Source of the DNA: Gammaproteobacteria bacterium | Lineage (GTDB): Bacteria; Pseudomonadota; Gammaproteobacteria; QOAV01 | NCBI GenBank assembly: GCA_027067235.1 | Contig: JALXFQ010000120.1 | Location: forward strand, 1-7,203 | DNA length: 7,203 nucleotides | Direction of reading: 5' to 3' | Part shown: positions 1 through 5,365 of the stretch, in pieces | Position numbering within the stretch: position 1 is the stretch's first letter | How the letters are laid out: the number at the start of each line of letters is the position of its first letter | Notes under the pieces: model-generated | Told to the model about the DNA's origin: nothing | The model's database searches: none | What the model saw: the letters and a program-made list of their open reading frames with translations, nothing else | Made by a program: the position numbers and the translations under genes

Positions 1-1071
1 TACGCCTGCCCGCAAACCGTCTGGACAGAGGCTTTTCTCGGCATTGAACAATGGCTGGAAGGCGACCGCCCGAAACAGATCAAGCTGGACCAGGGACCCT
101 GGGACGCGCGCAAGATACGCATCAAGGTCAGCAAGCATGTATTGTGGGCATTGCTGGCCCTGTGGACTGGCTTTACCTTTGTCGGTTATTTTACGCCCAT
201 TCACGATCTGTGGGCGCGCGCGCCGTTCGGCTGGAGCGCGTGGGAAACTTTCTGGATACTCTTCTACGGGTTCGCCACCTGGGGCTTTGCCGGTTTCATG
301 CGCGAGCAGGTCTGTCTGCACATGTGTCCCTATGCCCGTTTCCAGAGCGCCATGTTCGACCGCGACACGCTGGTGGTGTCCTATCACGCCGAGCGCGGCG
401 AACCCCGCGGCAAACGCAAGAAAGGTGTCGACCCGAAAACGATCAACATGGGCGATTGCGTGGATTGCACCATGTGCGTCCAGGTCTGCCCCACCGGCAT
501 TGATATCCGCAACGGCCTGCAGTATGAGTGCATCGGCTGCGCCGCCTGTATCGACGCCTGCGATGATGTGATGGAGAAGGTCGGTTACGAAAAGGGCCTG
601 ATCCGCTATACCACGGAAAATTCCATGGAGGGCAAACAAACACATATTTTGCGCCCGCGCATTATTGTTTACGCACTGATTCTGTTAACCATGCTGTCGG
701 CGCTGATATACTCCATCTCCACCCGCGTACCCTTGCAGCTGGATGTCATTCGCGACCGCAACATGCTGTACCGGGAAACGGATGAAGGCATGATTGAAAA
801 TGTTTATACGCTGAAGGTCATGAATATGGACGACCAGTCCCACACCTTTGTCGCCACAGCCGAGGGCCTGCCCGGGATCAGGCTGATTGCCGACCAGAAC
901 AGGCTGACGGTGGATACCGGCGAAGTCGCTGAGTGGGTCGTGCGTCTCGAGGCCGATCCGGATAAACTGGATGAGCGCAGCGTCGATATACGCTTCATAC
1001 TCAAGGCCGAGGACGACCCGGATCTGCGCGCGGTGGAAGAAGGGCGGTTTATCGGCCCGATGCCGGAGTAA
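1..1071 (+). CDS. ccoG: Cytochrome c oxidase accessory protein CcoG (FixG/RdxA family), 5'-truncated by window
   Basis: The frame is open from base 1 to a TAA at 1069-1071, giving 356 residues; the family is usually about 460-480 aa, so the N-terminal quarter lies outside the window. The first residues (YACPQTVWTE) match the cysteine-containing motif typical of CcoG/FixG. A membrane segment follows at about visible residues 46-66 (ALLALWTGFTFVGYF), then a hydrophobic stretch near 82-100. Two ferredoxin-type cysteine sets follow: CVDCTMCVQVCP at 153-164 and CIGCAACIDAC at 177-187, expected to bind two [4Fe-4S] clusters. Another membrane segment lies near 221-239, and the C-terminal ~115 residues look like the beta-rich FixG C-terminal domain. 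CcoG is known as an inner-membrane protein needed for cbb3-type cytochrome oxidase assembly, linked to copper reduction and delivery. The fixH gene follows after 13 bases, as in known cco clusters. No frameshift seen. Confidence 0.96.
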   Translation, partial: YACPQTVWTEAFLGIEQWLEGDRPKQIKLDQGPWDARKIRIKVSKHVLWALLALWTGFTFVGYFTPIHDLWARAPFGWSAWETFWILFYGFATWGFAGFMREQVCLHMCPYARFQSAMFDRDTLVVSYHAERGEPRGKRKKGVDPKTINMGDCVDCTMCVQVCPTGIDIRNGLQYECIGCAACIDACDDVMEKVGYEKGLIRYTTENSMEGKQTHILRPRIIVYALILLTMLSALIYSISTRVPLQLDVIRDRNMLYRETDEGMIENVYTLKVMNMDDQSHTFVATAEGLPGIRLIADQNRLTVDTGEVAEWVVRLEADPDKLDERSVDIRFILKAEDDPDLRAVEEGRFIGPMPE

Positions 1072-1084
1072 TCGAGGTATAGTC

Positions 1085-1591
1085 ATGACACAGAAAACCC
1101 ATCGCCCCTGGTACAGAGAACCCATGGTGTGGCTGGTGATTGCCATACCCGCTGTCGCCGTGATCTTGAACGTAACCCAGGGCATCTACGCCATGTCCAC
1201 CTTCGACGGTGTGGTGGAAGACGATTATTACGAGGAAGGCAAGGCCATTAACCTGACCCTGGCCCGTGACGACAATGCACGGCAGGCGGGTATTGTCGCC
1301 GATCTGGATTTCGACTATGAAAAAGGCGAGGTCAGCGCCCGCATTAACGCCAAAGGCGACGTGGCGGAAAAATTCGTCACGCTCAAGCTGATCCATACCA
1401 CTGTCAAAAACCATGACCAGAGCCTGTTGCTGGAAAAACAGGGCGATCACTATGTCGGCGGCTTCGAGCCGCTGGCCCCCGGCCGTTACGAAATGCATCT
1501 GGAAGGTGGTTCGTGGCGCCTGGTCGGATTGATGGGTCTGCACCATCTGAGTACTTTCCGTTTACAACCAACTTCGGGAACAGCTGGATAG
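1085..1591 (+). CDS. ccoH: FixH/CcoH family protein, cbb3 oxidase assembly/stability factor
   Basis: 168 aa. The ATG at 1085 is preceded by GAGG at 1074-1077 with 7 bases between, and it begins just after the ccoG stop, so this start is preferred over longer in-frame extensions into ccoG. The N-terminus has the family pattern: a short cytoplasmic PWYREP segment (residues 8-13), one membrane helix (about 14-36, MVWLVIAIPAVAVI), then the conserved acidic/aromatic VEDDYYEEGKAIN block (44-56). The remainder is a beta-rich periplasmic domain ending in a WRL...FRL pattern. FixH/CcoH is a single-pass membrane protein needed for stable cbb3 oxidase; the molecular mechanism is not settled. Probably translated from the same transcript as ccoG. 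ccoI (copper-transporting ATPase), which commonly comes next, is absent here. Confidence 0.93.
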   Translation: MTQKTHRPWYREPMVWLVIAIPAVAVILNVTQGIYAMSTFDGVVEDDYYEEGKAINLTLARDDNARQAGIVADLDFDYEKGEVSARINAKGDVAEKFVTLKLIHTTVKNHDQSLLLEKQGDHYVGGFEPLAPGRYEMHLEGGSWRLVGLMGLHHLSTFRLQPTSGTAG

Positions 1592-1616
1592 ATAACGGCA
1601 CCAGACCGCTACCTTC

Positions 1617-2285
1617 ATGGACATCCCTTTTTCCACGCAGCCAGGCGCCCACGAAAGGCAGCTCAGGATACGCTATCGCAATCCGTTGTTTCCGGCTGAC
1701 CGGCAGCAAGTTTCATTGATTGATCTGGCGGACGCCCAGGCCAGCGACGAAGTGGAACTGAAGCAGTTCCAGCGCGAATTTGCCGACACTTTCCGCCGCG
1801 CCGCCGACATGGGCGAGCATGTGGGCTCGGAAACTATTCTGGCTCTCAAGCAAAAGTGTGACGCGCTGTATGAAAAAGCCTGCGGTCTCGGCGGCGATCT
1901 TTCAGTGGAAAAACAGAACCTGAAAAGGTTTCTTGATGTATTGATGACAGCAATCATCAGCGGCGCAGCGGGTGATGCCCATGCCCTGGAAGAACTGAAC
2001 CAGGAAGCCTCTGCCCGCAAGCTGCATTTCCGCTTGCTGCAGGCGCCAGTGGTAAGTGATCTGCTGCGCCCGGACAGCCCCGTGGCAGAAAACGAATGGC
2101 TGCCCACCCTGCTCTCCCAGTCCTCCAGGGATCTGCAACTGGCGCTGGAACTGTTCGACCCGCAACAACGCCGCGACCTGCATCAGCGTGCAACCGGGCT
2201 GATCCGGCAACTGACGCAGTCCGATATAGCACTACCGGCGGATATGCCGGAAAAACTGGCGCTGTTTCTCCAAACGCCAGACTAG
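1617..2285 (+). CDS. Uncharacterised 222-aa soluble, mostly helical protein following ccoH
   Basis: I do not recognise this family. The frame runs from an ATG 25 bases after the fixH stop to TAG at 2283-2285. No convincing Shine-Dalgarno precedes the ATG, and no better in-frame start is visible. There is no signal peptide or membrane helix. After a proline-containing N-terminus (1-35), the protein is rich in Glu, Gln, Leu, Ala and Arg in patterns suggesting long amphipathic helices (about 43-110, 120-150 and 165-200). There are two cysteines, at residues 81 and 89 (CDALYEKAC, spacing C-x7-C), and no recognisable nucleotide- or metal-binding motif. Codon use resembles the neighbouring genes and the overlapping reverse frames look like shadows, so I treat it as real. 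Position suggests co-transcription with ccoGH and possibly a respiratory or stress role; that is inference from location only. Confidence 0.75.
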   Translation: MDIPFSTQPGAHERQLRIRYRNPLFPADRQQVSLIDLADAQASDEVELKQFQREFADTFRRAADMGEHVGSETILALKQKCDALYEKACGLGGDLSVEKQNLKRFLDVLMTAIISGAAGDAHALEELNQEASARKLHFRLLQAPVVSDLLRPDSPVAENEWLPTLLSQSSRDLQLALELFDPQQRRDLHQRATGLIRQLTQSDIALPADMPEKLALFLQTPD

Positions 2286-2561
2286 CAGCAACCATTGAGA
2301 AAGCCCTTCCCTGGACTTTTTCAACCACGTAAGCGGAAAACGCGGTTTCCCGCTTCCTTCATTTTCTGCGGCTTAACAGCCATCAGAAATGTCGGCACCT
2401 CCCTGTGCCACGCGCAGGGCGTTCCAGAATCCAAGCCCGCGAAACGCGGCGACTGTCTTTCCGGAGCACTTGAAGCAGGGAATAATCACCGGTCTTTTCC
2501 TTATTTTTCATGCTGTTATTTATCTTTTCTATATTTAACTAGAACTTTACGCAAAAACTCA
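2286..2561 (+). other. Gene-free intergenic stretch, AT-rich at its right end
   Basis: No reading frame here looks real. The longest (2295-2573, 92 codons) has scattered Cys/Arg/Ser composition, no ribosome binding site and runs into a promoter. The left part contains an imperfect hairpin that may end the cco transcript (listed separately). From about 2495 to 2560 the sequence becomes strikingly T/A-rich compared with the surrounding DNA and lies directly upstream of the promoter at 2562-2590, so it may act as an UP element or bent upstream region. I saw no clear FNR (TTGAT-N4-ATCAA) or GacA-type (TGTAAG-N6-CTTACA) site. Confidence 0.6.
2331..2355 (+). terminator. Weak candidate terminator hairpin after the cco operon
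   Basis: AAGCGGAAA (2331-2339) can pair with TTTCCCGCTT (2346-2355) with one bulged C, around a six-base loop. The following bases (CCTTCATTTTCTG) contain only a broken T-tract, so intrinsic termination would be weak. It lies 45 bases after the stop of the 222-aa gene, where an end of transcription is expected. Rho-dependent termination is equally possible. Confidence 0.35.
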
Positions 2562-2590
2562 TTGAGTTTATGATTTTTCTTGTATATTAT
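2562..2590 (+). promoter_or_regulatory. Sigma-70 promoter for the candidate RNA/leader
   Basis: The -35 box TTGAGT (2562-2567) and -10 box TATTAT (2585-2590) are separated by 17 bases, the optimal spacing. An AT-rich tract precedes the -35. The predicted start is about 2596-2598. An overlapping alternative -10 (TATATT, 2583-2588) would give a 15-base spacer and is less likely. Seen directly; activity is inferred. Confidence 0.6.
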
Positions 2591-2596
2591 GCGACC

Positions 2597-2775
2597 AACA
2601 TGAAGTTACCAAGGTAACTGAATGTTTTAACGAATATAAAGCAGGATTGCTTTGCAAAGAACAAAACTGGCGAGCCGGGAATTATCCGGATACCCAGGAA
2701 CAGTCCCCTGTGCGTGGCCAAGGACGGCCCATTATTCCATGCCCCGCAAGCCTTGCCGGCTTGCGGGGCATTTTT
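2597..2775 (+). ncRNA. Candidate ~180-nt small RNA (possible GGA-rich CsrA/RsmA-binding RNA) or cupin leader
   Basis: A good sigma-70 promoter and a strong intrinsic terminator bracket about 180 bases with no credible protein frame. Predicted small hairpins in order: AGTTAC/GTAACT around CAAG (2604-2619); AAAGC/GCTTT around the hexaloop AGGATT (2638-2653); CCGG/CCGG (2675-2689); CAGG/CCTG (2695-2710); GGCC/GGCC around the hexaloop AAGGAC (2716-2729); then the terminator stem. Five GGA triplets occur between 2644 and 2724, two displayed in hexaloops, which resembles the way CsrB/RsmY/RsmZ RNAs present GGA to CsrA/RsmA. Against this: only two loops fit well, and no GacA upstream box is seen. 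The size is near that of 6S RNA, but I see no 6S-like overall fold or gene context. The alternative is an attenuator leader of the cupin gene at 2842. Confidence 0.4.
2739..2775 (+). terminator. Strong intrinsic (rho-independent) terminator
   Basis: A perfect 14-bp stem pairs 2739-2752 with 2758-2771 around a TTGCC loop, and its 3' arm runs into TTTTT (2771-2775). The opposite strand has no U-tract after the stem, so it works on the + strand only. It ends the RNA starting near 2597 and lies 66 bases before the cupin start codon. It also falls inside the only N-terminal extension of the cupin frame, which argues against that extension. Confidence 0.85.
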
Positions 2776-2841
2776 CCTTGTGTGATGACTGGACCCCGGG
2801 CACGGGGAATCGGTGAAACCTCTCGGCAATGGAGCAACGAT

Positions 2842-3120
2842 ATGGACCGGATCCTGGTGGAACACCACGCCTCTCCGGCAAAACTCGACATCATGGGCGT
2901 TTATGACTGGCCTGTCTGGGAAAAAGCGGTGTCGACGTTTCCGTGGACTTATGAGCGTCAGGAAACCTGCTACATACTCGAAGGCGAGGCGGTTGTCACG
3001 CCGGATGACGGCAGCGAACCCGTAACCATTGAGGCAGGCGATCTGGTTATTTTCCCGGCCGGGCTGTCCTGCACCTGGGAAATCATCGAGGACATCGAAA
3101 AGCATTACCAGTTCGGGTGA
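2842..3120 (+). CDS. Small single-domain cupin protein (Cupin_3/DUF861-like)
   Basis: 92 aa. The ATG at 2842 has GGAG at 2831-2834 with 7 bases between. The frame is open further upstream to 2647, but that part covers a terminator hairpin and has no cupin similarity, so the short form is chosen. The sequence matches the small Cupin_3 pattern: WTYERQETCYILEGEAVVT (35-53), DDG (55-57), IEAGDLVIFPAGLSCTW (63-79) and a final IEKHYQF. The domain fills the whole protein and no signal peptide is present, so it should be a cytosolic beta-barrel. The usual His-x-His metal motif of classical cupins is missing (ERQETC occupies that area), so neither a metal nor an activity can be assigned; relatives such as Thermotoga TM1112 have known structure but unclear function. 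It appears monocistronic; no promoter is obvious between the terminator at 2775 and the start. Confidence 0.87.
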   Translation: MDRILVEHHASPAKLDIMGVYDWPVWEKAVSTFPWTYERQETCYILEGEAVVTPDDGSEPVTIEAGDLVIFPAGLSCTWEIIEDIEKHYQFG

Positions 3121-3185
3121 CCAAAGACCGCCCCTCGTCAGACCTGTTTCACCGTGCCGGGACAGCTGCTGGTTGCAACGCGTTG

Positions 3186-3416
3186 CTAGCCGGAAGCGTC
3201 CGCCGCCTCGATCACTGTCACATTCTCGGCGGAATAGCCCTTGTCGCTCTGCACCAGTTCGTAGTCGACACTCTGCCCGAATTTCAGTGTCCGGAAACCT
3301 TCAGAATTGATGGCTCTGAAATGAACAAACACATCGCTGCCATCATCACCGACAATAAAACCGTATCCTTTCGCGGGGTCAAACCATTTGACCGTACCGT
3401 TCCTTCGATCACTCAT
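3186..3416 (-). CDS. CspA-family cold-shock domain protein
   Basis: 76 aa, a full-length single cold-shock domain that binds single-stranded RNA/DNA and, in the family, melts RNA structure or adjusts gene expression in the cytoplasm. Visible hallmarks: NGTVKWFDPAKGYGFI (6-21) with the RNP1 motif KGYGFI (16-21), RNP2 VFVHF (29-33), and a C-terminal GYSAENVTVI typical of the fold's last strand. The ATG at 3416 is preceded by AGGAGGG (+ coordinates 3426-3432, 9 bases away). The frame is open further upstream to 3593, but that extension has no cold-shock similarity and crosses the ribosome binding site and a promoter. It lies 298 bases downstream of the protease gene and has its own promoter and a leader of about 120 nt. 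Which csp paralogue it is, and whether it is cold-induced, cannot be told. It converges on the cupin gene. Confidence 0.95.
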   Translation of the reverse strand: MSDRRNGTVKWFDPAKGYGFIVGDDGSDVFVHFRAINSEGFRTLKFGQSVDYELVQSDKGYSAENVTVIEAADASG

Positions 3417-3538
3417 CAGCGCATTCCCTCCTGTTGCTGACTCCACTTCGCTCGAAAATCGGGCTGCGCATCCAGCGGATTGTTCAAGGCGACGAAAAAA
3501 CCGGTAACACGTGCCTGAGAAAACGCCCTCTCTTCGTA
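3417..3538 (-). promoter_or_regulatory. Long 5' leader of the cold-shock gene
   Basis: If transcription begins about 7 bases past the -10 box (near 3538), the mRNA has a leader of about 120 nt before the ATG. Long structured leaders are known for cspA-type genes, where they act as temperature-sensing RNA. I did not find a clear match to the E. coli cold box. Only the length and the strong ribosome binding site (3426-3432) are direct observations. Confidence 0.4.
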
Positions 3539-3544
3539 GTGCGG

Positions 3545-3572
3545 ATTCTACCCGGTACCAGTCAAAAGTAAA
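3545..3572 (-). promoter_or_regulatory. Sigma-70-like promoter for the cold-shock gene
   Basis: Read on the minus strand, TTTACT (3572-3567) and TAGAAT (3550-3545) are 16 bases apart, giving a plausible -35/-10 pair. An alternative -35 (TTGACT) overlaps the spacer but is too close to the -10. The expected start is near 3538. Confidence 0.45.
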
Positions 3573-3668
3573 CGCCGGCCTGATAAAACGCACAACGGCC
3601 AGTGACCTGGACTATCCAGTGCTGCGAACAACAAGCCGGGAGTACCGCCGTCTGTATAACCGGCCAGA

Positions 3669-3691
3669 ACGACCACCGCAGGGTTGGTCGT
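3669..3691 (-). terminator. Weak hairpin after the protease gene
   Basis: ACGACCA and TGGTCGT (3669-3675 and 3685-3691) form a perfect 7-bp stem with a 9-base loop, starting 24 bases after the protease stop codon. No U-tract follows on either strand, so this may be a 3'-end stabiliser or part of a rho-dependent end rather than an intrinsic terminator. The rest of 3573-3714 shows no gene. Confidence 0.25.
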
Positions 3692-3714
3692 CCCGTGCCG
3701 GGAAAAGCCTGGAA

Positions 3715-5154
3715 TCAGCCTTCGGAAGGAATTTTGACCGCCAGGAACAAGGCACGCCCGTCGCGCTGAATCAACAGCGGGACAGCCTTGCCAACTGGCA
3801 GTTCGCTGACCAGTTTGTCGAACTGGGCGACATCAGTAACATCCTGATTATTCAGGGCAAGAATAATATCCTTGGGCTGGATGCCGGCAACAGCAGCCGG
3901 GCCGTCACCCACCACACGAACCACCACACCGCGCCGGTCGCCCGCCAGCGCCTGTTTTTCCTCGGGGCTGAGGCTGTCGACCGTCAGGTTGAGCTTGTTA
4001 CGCGCCTTGTGCGCCGATGCCTGGGCTGTTTTTGCCACCTCTTCCCGCTCCAGTTCGCCGATGGTAACCTGCAGCGTCAGCGCCTTGCCATTGCGCAACA
4101 CCACAACGGGTACGGTGGCACCCACCGCGGTGCGACCCACCATGGGTGGCAGCGACGAGGAACTGACAACCTTGCGGTTGTTGTATTCGATAATGACATC
4201 GCCCACCCGGATACCGGCGCTTGCCGCCGGGCTGCCGTCGGTGATCTGCGCCACCAGTGCGCCTTCCGGCTTGCTCATGCCGAATGAATCGGCCAGGTCG
4301 TGGTCGATCTCCTGGATCAATACGCCGAGCCAGCCGCGGGTCACGTAGCCCTTGGTTTTCAGCTGTTCCATGACACGCATGGCCACGTCGATGGGGATGG
4401 CGAAGGACACGCCCTGATAACCGCCGGAGCGGCTGAATATCTGCGAGTTGATGCCAATTACTTCACCCTTCAGGTTGAATAGCGGACCACCGGAATTACC
4501 GGGATTGACCGCAGCATCGGTCTGGATAAAAGGCACATAGGTATCGTTGGGCAGGGCGCGGTTGAGGGCGCTGACTATGCCCTGGGTTGCGGATTCGCGA
4601 AAACCGAAGGGCGAACCGATGGCCAGCACCCACTGTCCCACTTTCACTTCGTCCATATTGCCGGGCTTGACGAAAGGCAGGTTCCTGGCATCCACCTTCA
4701 GCACGGCGACGTCGGCCCGCGTGTCCATGCCCACCAGCTTGGCCTTGTATTCACTGCGGTCGCGCAGACTGACAATGATCTCGTCCGCATCCTTGACCAC
4801 ATGGGAATTGGTCAGGATATAGCCGTCAGGAGATATGATAAAACCGGATCCTAGCGAATGGACTCCTCCGCGCGGCCCGGGCTGACCAGGTTGCGGCTGC
4901 TGTTCAAAGAATTTTTTGAAAAAATCATTCAGCGGACTGTCGTCCGGCAAATCAGGCACGGCGAAACCGTGGGGCATGCCCGGGTGTTTTGATGGTATGG
5001 AGGTAGTGCTGATATTGACCACCGCCGGCGCATTCTTCTCCACCAGATCGGAAAAATCAGGAAACGCTGCTTGCGCAAGTGAAAGCTCGCCAAACAACAA
5101 GGTTGCGGCCAGAACCAGGGCCGATAATACGGTTGAACGTCGTTTCAATGTCAT
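3715..5154 (-). CDS. mucD: Periplasmic Do-family serine protease/chaperone (DegP/DegQ/MucD type)
   Basis: 479 aa, normal for the family. It degrades or refolds damaged envelope proteins. A signal peptide is clear: KRR (4-6), hydrophobic core LSALVLAATLLFG (10-22), likely cleavage after AQAA (27-30). The trypsin-like domain (about 31-265) carries the triad His118 (TNSHVV), Asp148 (ADVAVLK) and Ser221 (GNSGGPL). Two PDZ domains follow (about 268-365 with RGWLGVLIQ; about 385-476), the layout of DegP/DegQ/MucD. A Gln/Pro/Gly-rich stretch at 85-97 matches the variable LA-loop region. The usual ATG at 5154 has its GAGG only 2 bases away; a TTG at 5148 gives about 7-base spacing and would give a protein starting KRRSTV, so that start is possible. 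A degP-like sigma-E promoter precedes it. The neighbours rpoE-rseA-rseB, seen beside Pseudomonas mucD, are not in the window, so the symbol could equally be degP or degQ. Confidence 0.96.
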   Translation of the reverse strand: MTLKRRSTVLSALVLAATLLFGELSLAQAAFPDFSDLVEKNAPAVVNISTTSIPSKHPGMPHGFAVPDLPDDSPLNDFFKKFFEQQPQPGQPGPRGGVHSLGSGFIISPDGYILTNSHVVKDADEIIVSLRDRSEYKAKLVGMDTRADVAVLKVDARNLPFVKPGNMDEVKVGQWVLAIGSPFGFRESATQGIVSALNRALPNDTYVPFIQTDAAVNPGNSGGPLFNLKGEVIGINSQIFSRSGGYQGVSFAIPIDVAMRVMEQLKTKGYVTRGWLGVLIQEIDHDLADSFGMSKPEGALVAQITDGSPAASAGIRVGDVIIEYNNRKVVSSSSLPPMVGRTAVGATVPVVVLRNGKALTLQVTIGELEREEVAKTAQASAHKARNKLNLTVDSLSPEEKQALAGDRRGVVVRVVGDGPAAVAGIQPKDIILALNNQDVTDVAQFDKLVSELPVGKAVPLLIQRDGRALFLAVKIPSEG

Positions 5155-5271
5155 TCCCTCGCAGACAGTAATAAAAACAGACTTCGCCCCGGGGCGGCCC
5201 GGAAAAACCAGAAAAGCTCCGTTCGACCAAAAGCGCCCTTTACGAAACGAGTGTCCTGAAAGTACGGCCTT

Positions 5272-5299
5272 TTCGAGTAAAATCAATATTGATAGTTCC
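5272..5299 (-). promoter_or_regulatory. Sigma-E (RpoE)-type promoter of the Do protease gene
   Basis: On the minus strand, GGAACTA (5299-5293) is followed after exactly 16 bases by TCGAA (5276-5272). This matches the known E. coli sigma-E layout (GGAACTT-N16-TCTGA, as at degP) with one change in the -35 heptamer. Transcription would start near 5265, giving a leader of about 110 nt before the ATG at 5154. Envelope-stress control of a Do protease fits the family's biology. Confidence 0.65.
5282..5293. repeat. 12-bp perfect palindrome in the sigma-E promoter spacer
   Basis: ATCAATATTGAT is self-complementary and lies almost wholly within the 16-base spacer between the -35 and -10 boxes of the protease promoter. 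It could be an operator for a second regulator or an accident of an AT-rich spacer. No protein can be assigned. Confidence 0.4.
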
Positions 5300-5365
5300 C
5301 GGCATCATCACAAATGTTGACAGACTGCCGGCGCGGAATGCAGCTGCGGCGGGCGCACCGGTCAG

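Noticed and set aside
44..571. Open frames on + strand inside ccoG (44-571 and 51-503)
   Set aside because: Arg/Ser/Ala-rich shadow translations of the ccoG frame, which has clear ferredoxin motifs.
2295..2573. 92-codon + strand frame after the 222-aa gene
   Set aside because: No ribosome binding site, erratic composition, and it overlaps the hairpin and the promoter at 2562; no protein pattern recognised.
2597..2775. 6S RNA, SRP RNA or tmRNA as identity of the candidate sRNA
   Set aside because: Length suits 6S, but no extended rod with central bubble, no SRP-type apical loop and no tRNA-like ends were recognisable.
2647..2841. N-terminal extension of the cupin protein (65 residues)
   Set aside because: It would encode the terminator hairpin and lacks cupin similarity; the ATG at 2842 has a well-placed GGAG.
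2587..3105. Minus-strand frame opposite the cupin gene
   Set aside because: Antisense shadow; covers the terminator and promoter region and shows no family features.
3166..3188. Palindrome GCAACGCGTTGC at the end of the cold-shock gene as a terminator
   Set aside because: Stem too short with no loop room, and no T-run follows on either strand.
3417..3593. N-terminal extension of the cold-shock protein
   Set aside because: Crosses the AGGAGGG ribosome binding site and the promoter; the cold-shock domain begins right at the ATG at 3416.
3511..4287. 258-codon + strand frame opposite the protease
   Set aside because: His/Arg/Gln-rich shadow of the protease PDZ region; the minus strand carries an intact catalytic triad and two PDZ domains.
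5299..5331. CCGGCA/TGCCGG inverted repeat between the piuC stop and the protease promoter as a terminator
   Set aside because: Six-bp stem with a 21-base loop and no U-tract; too weak to support.
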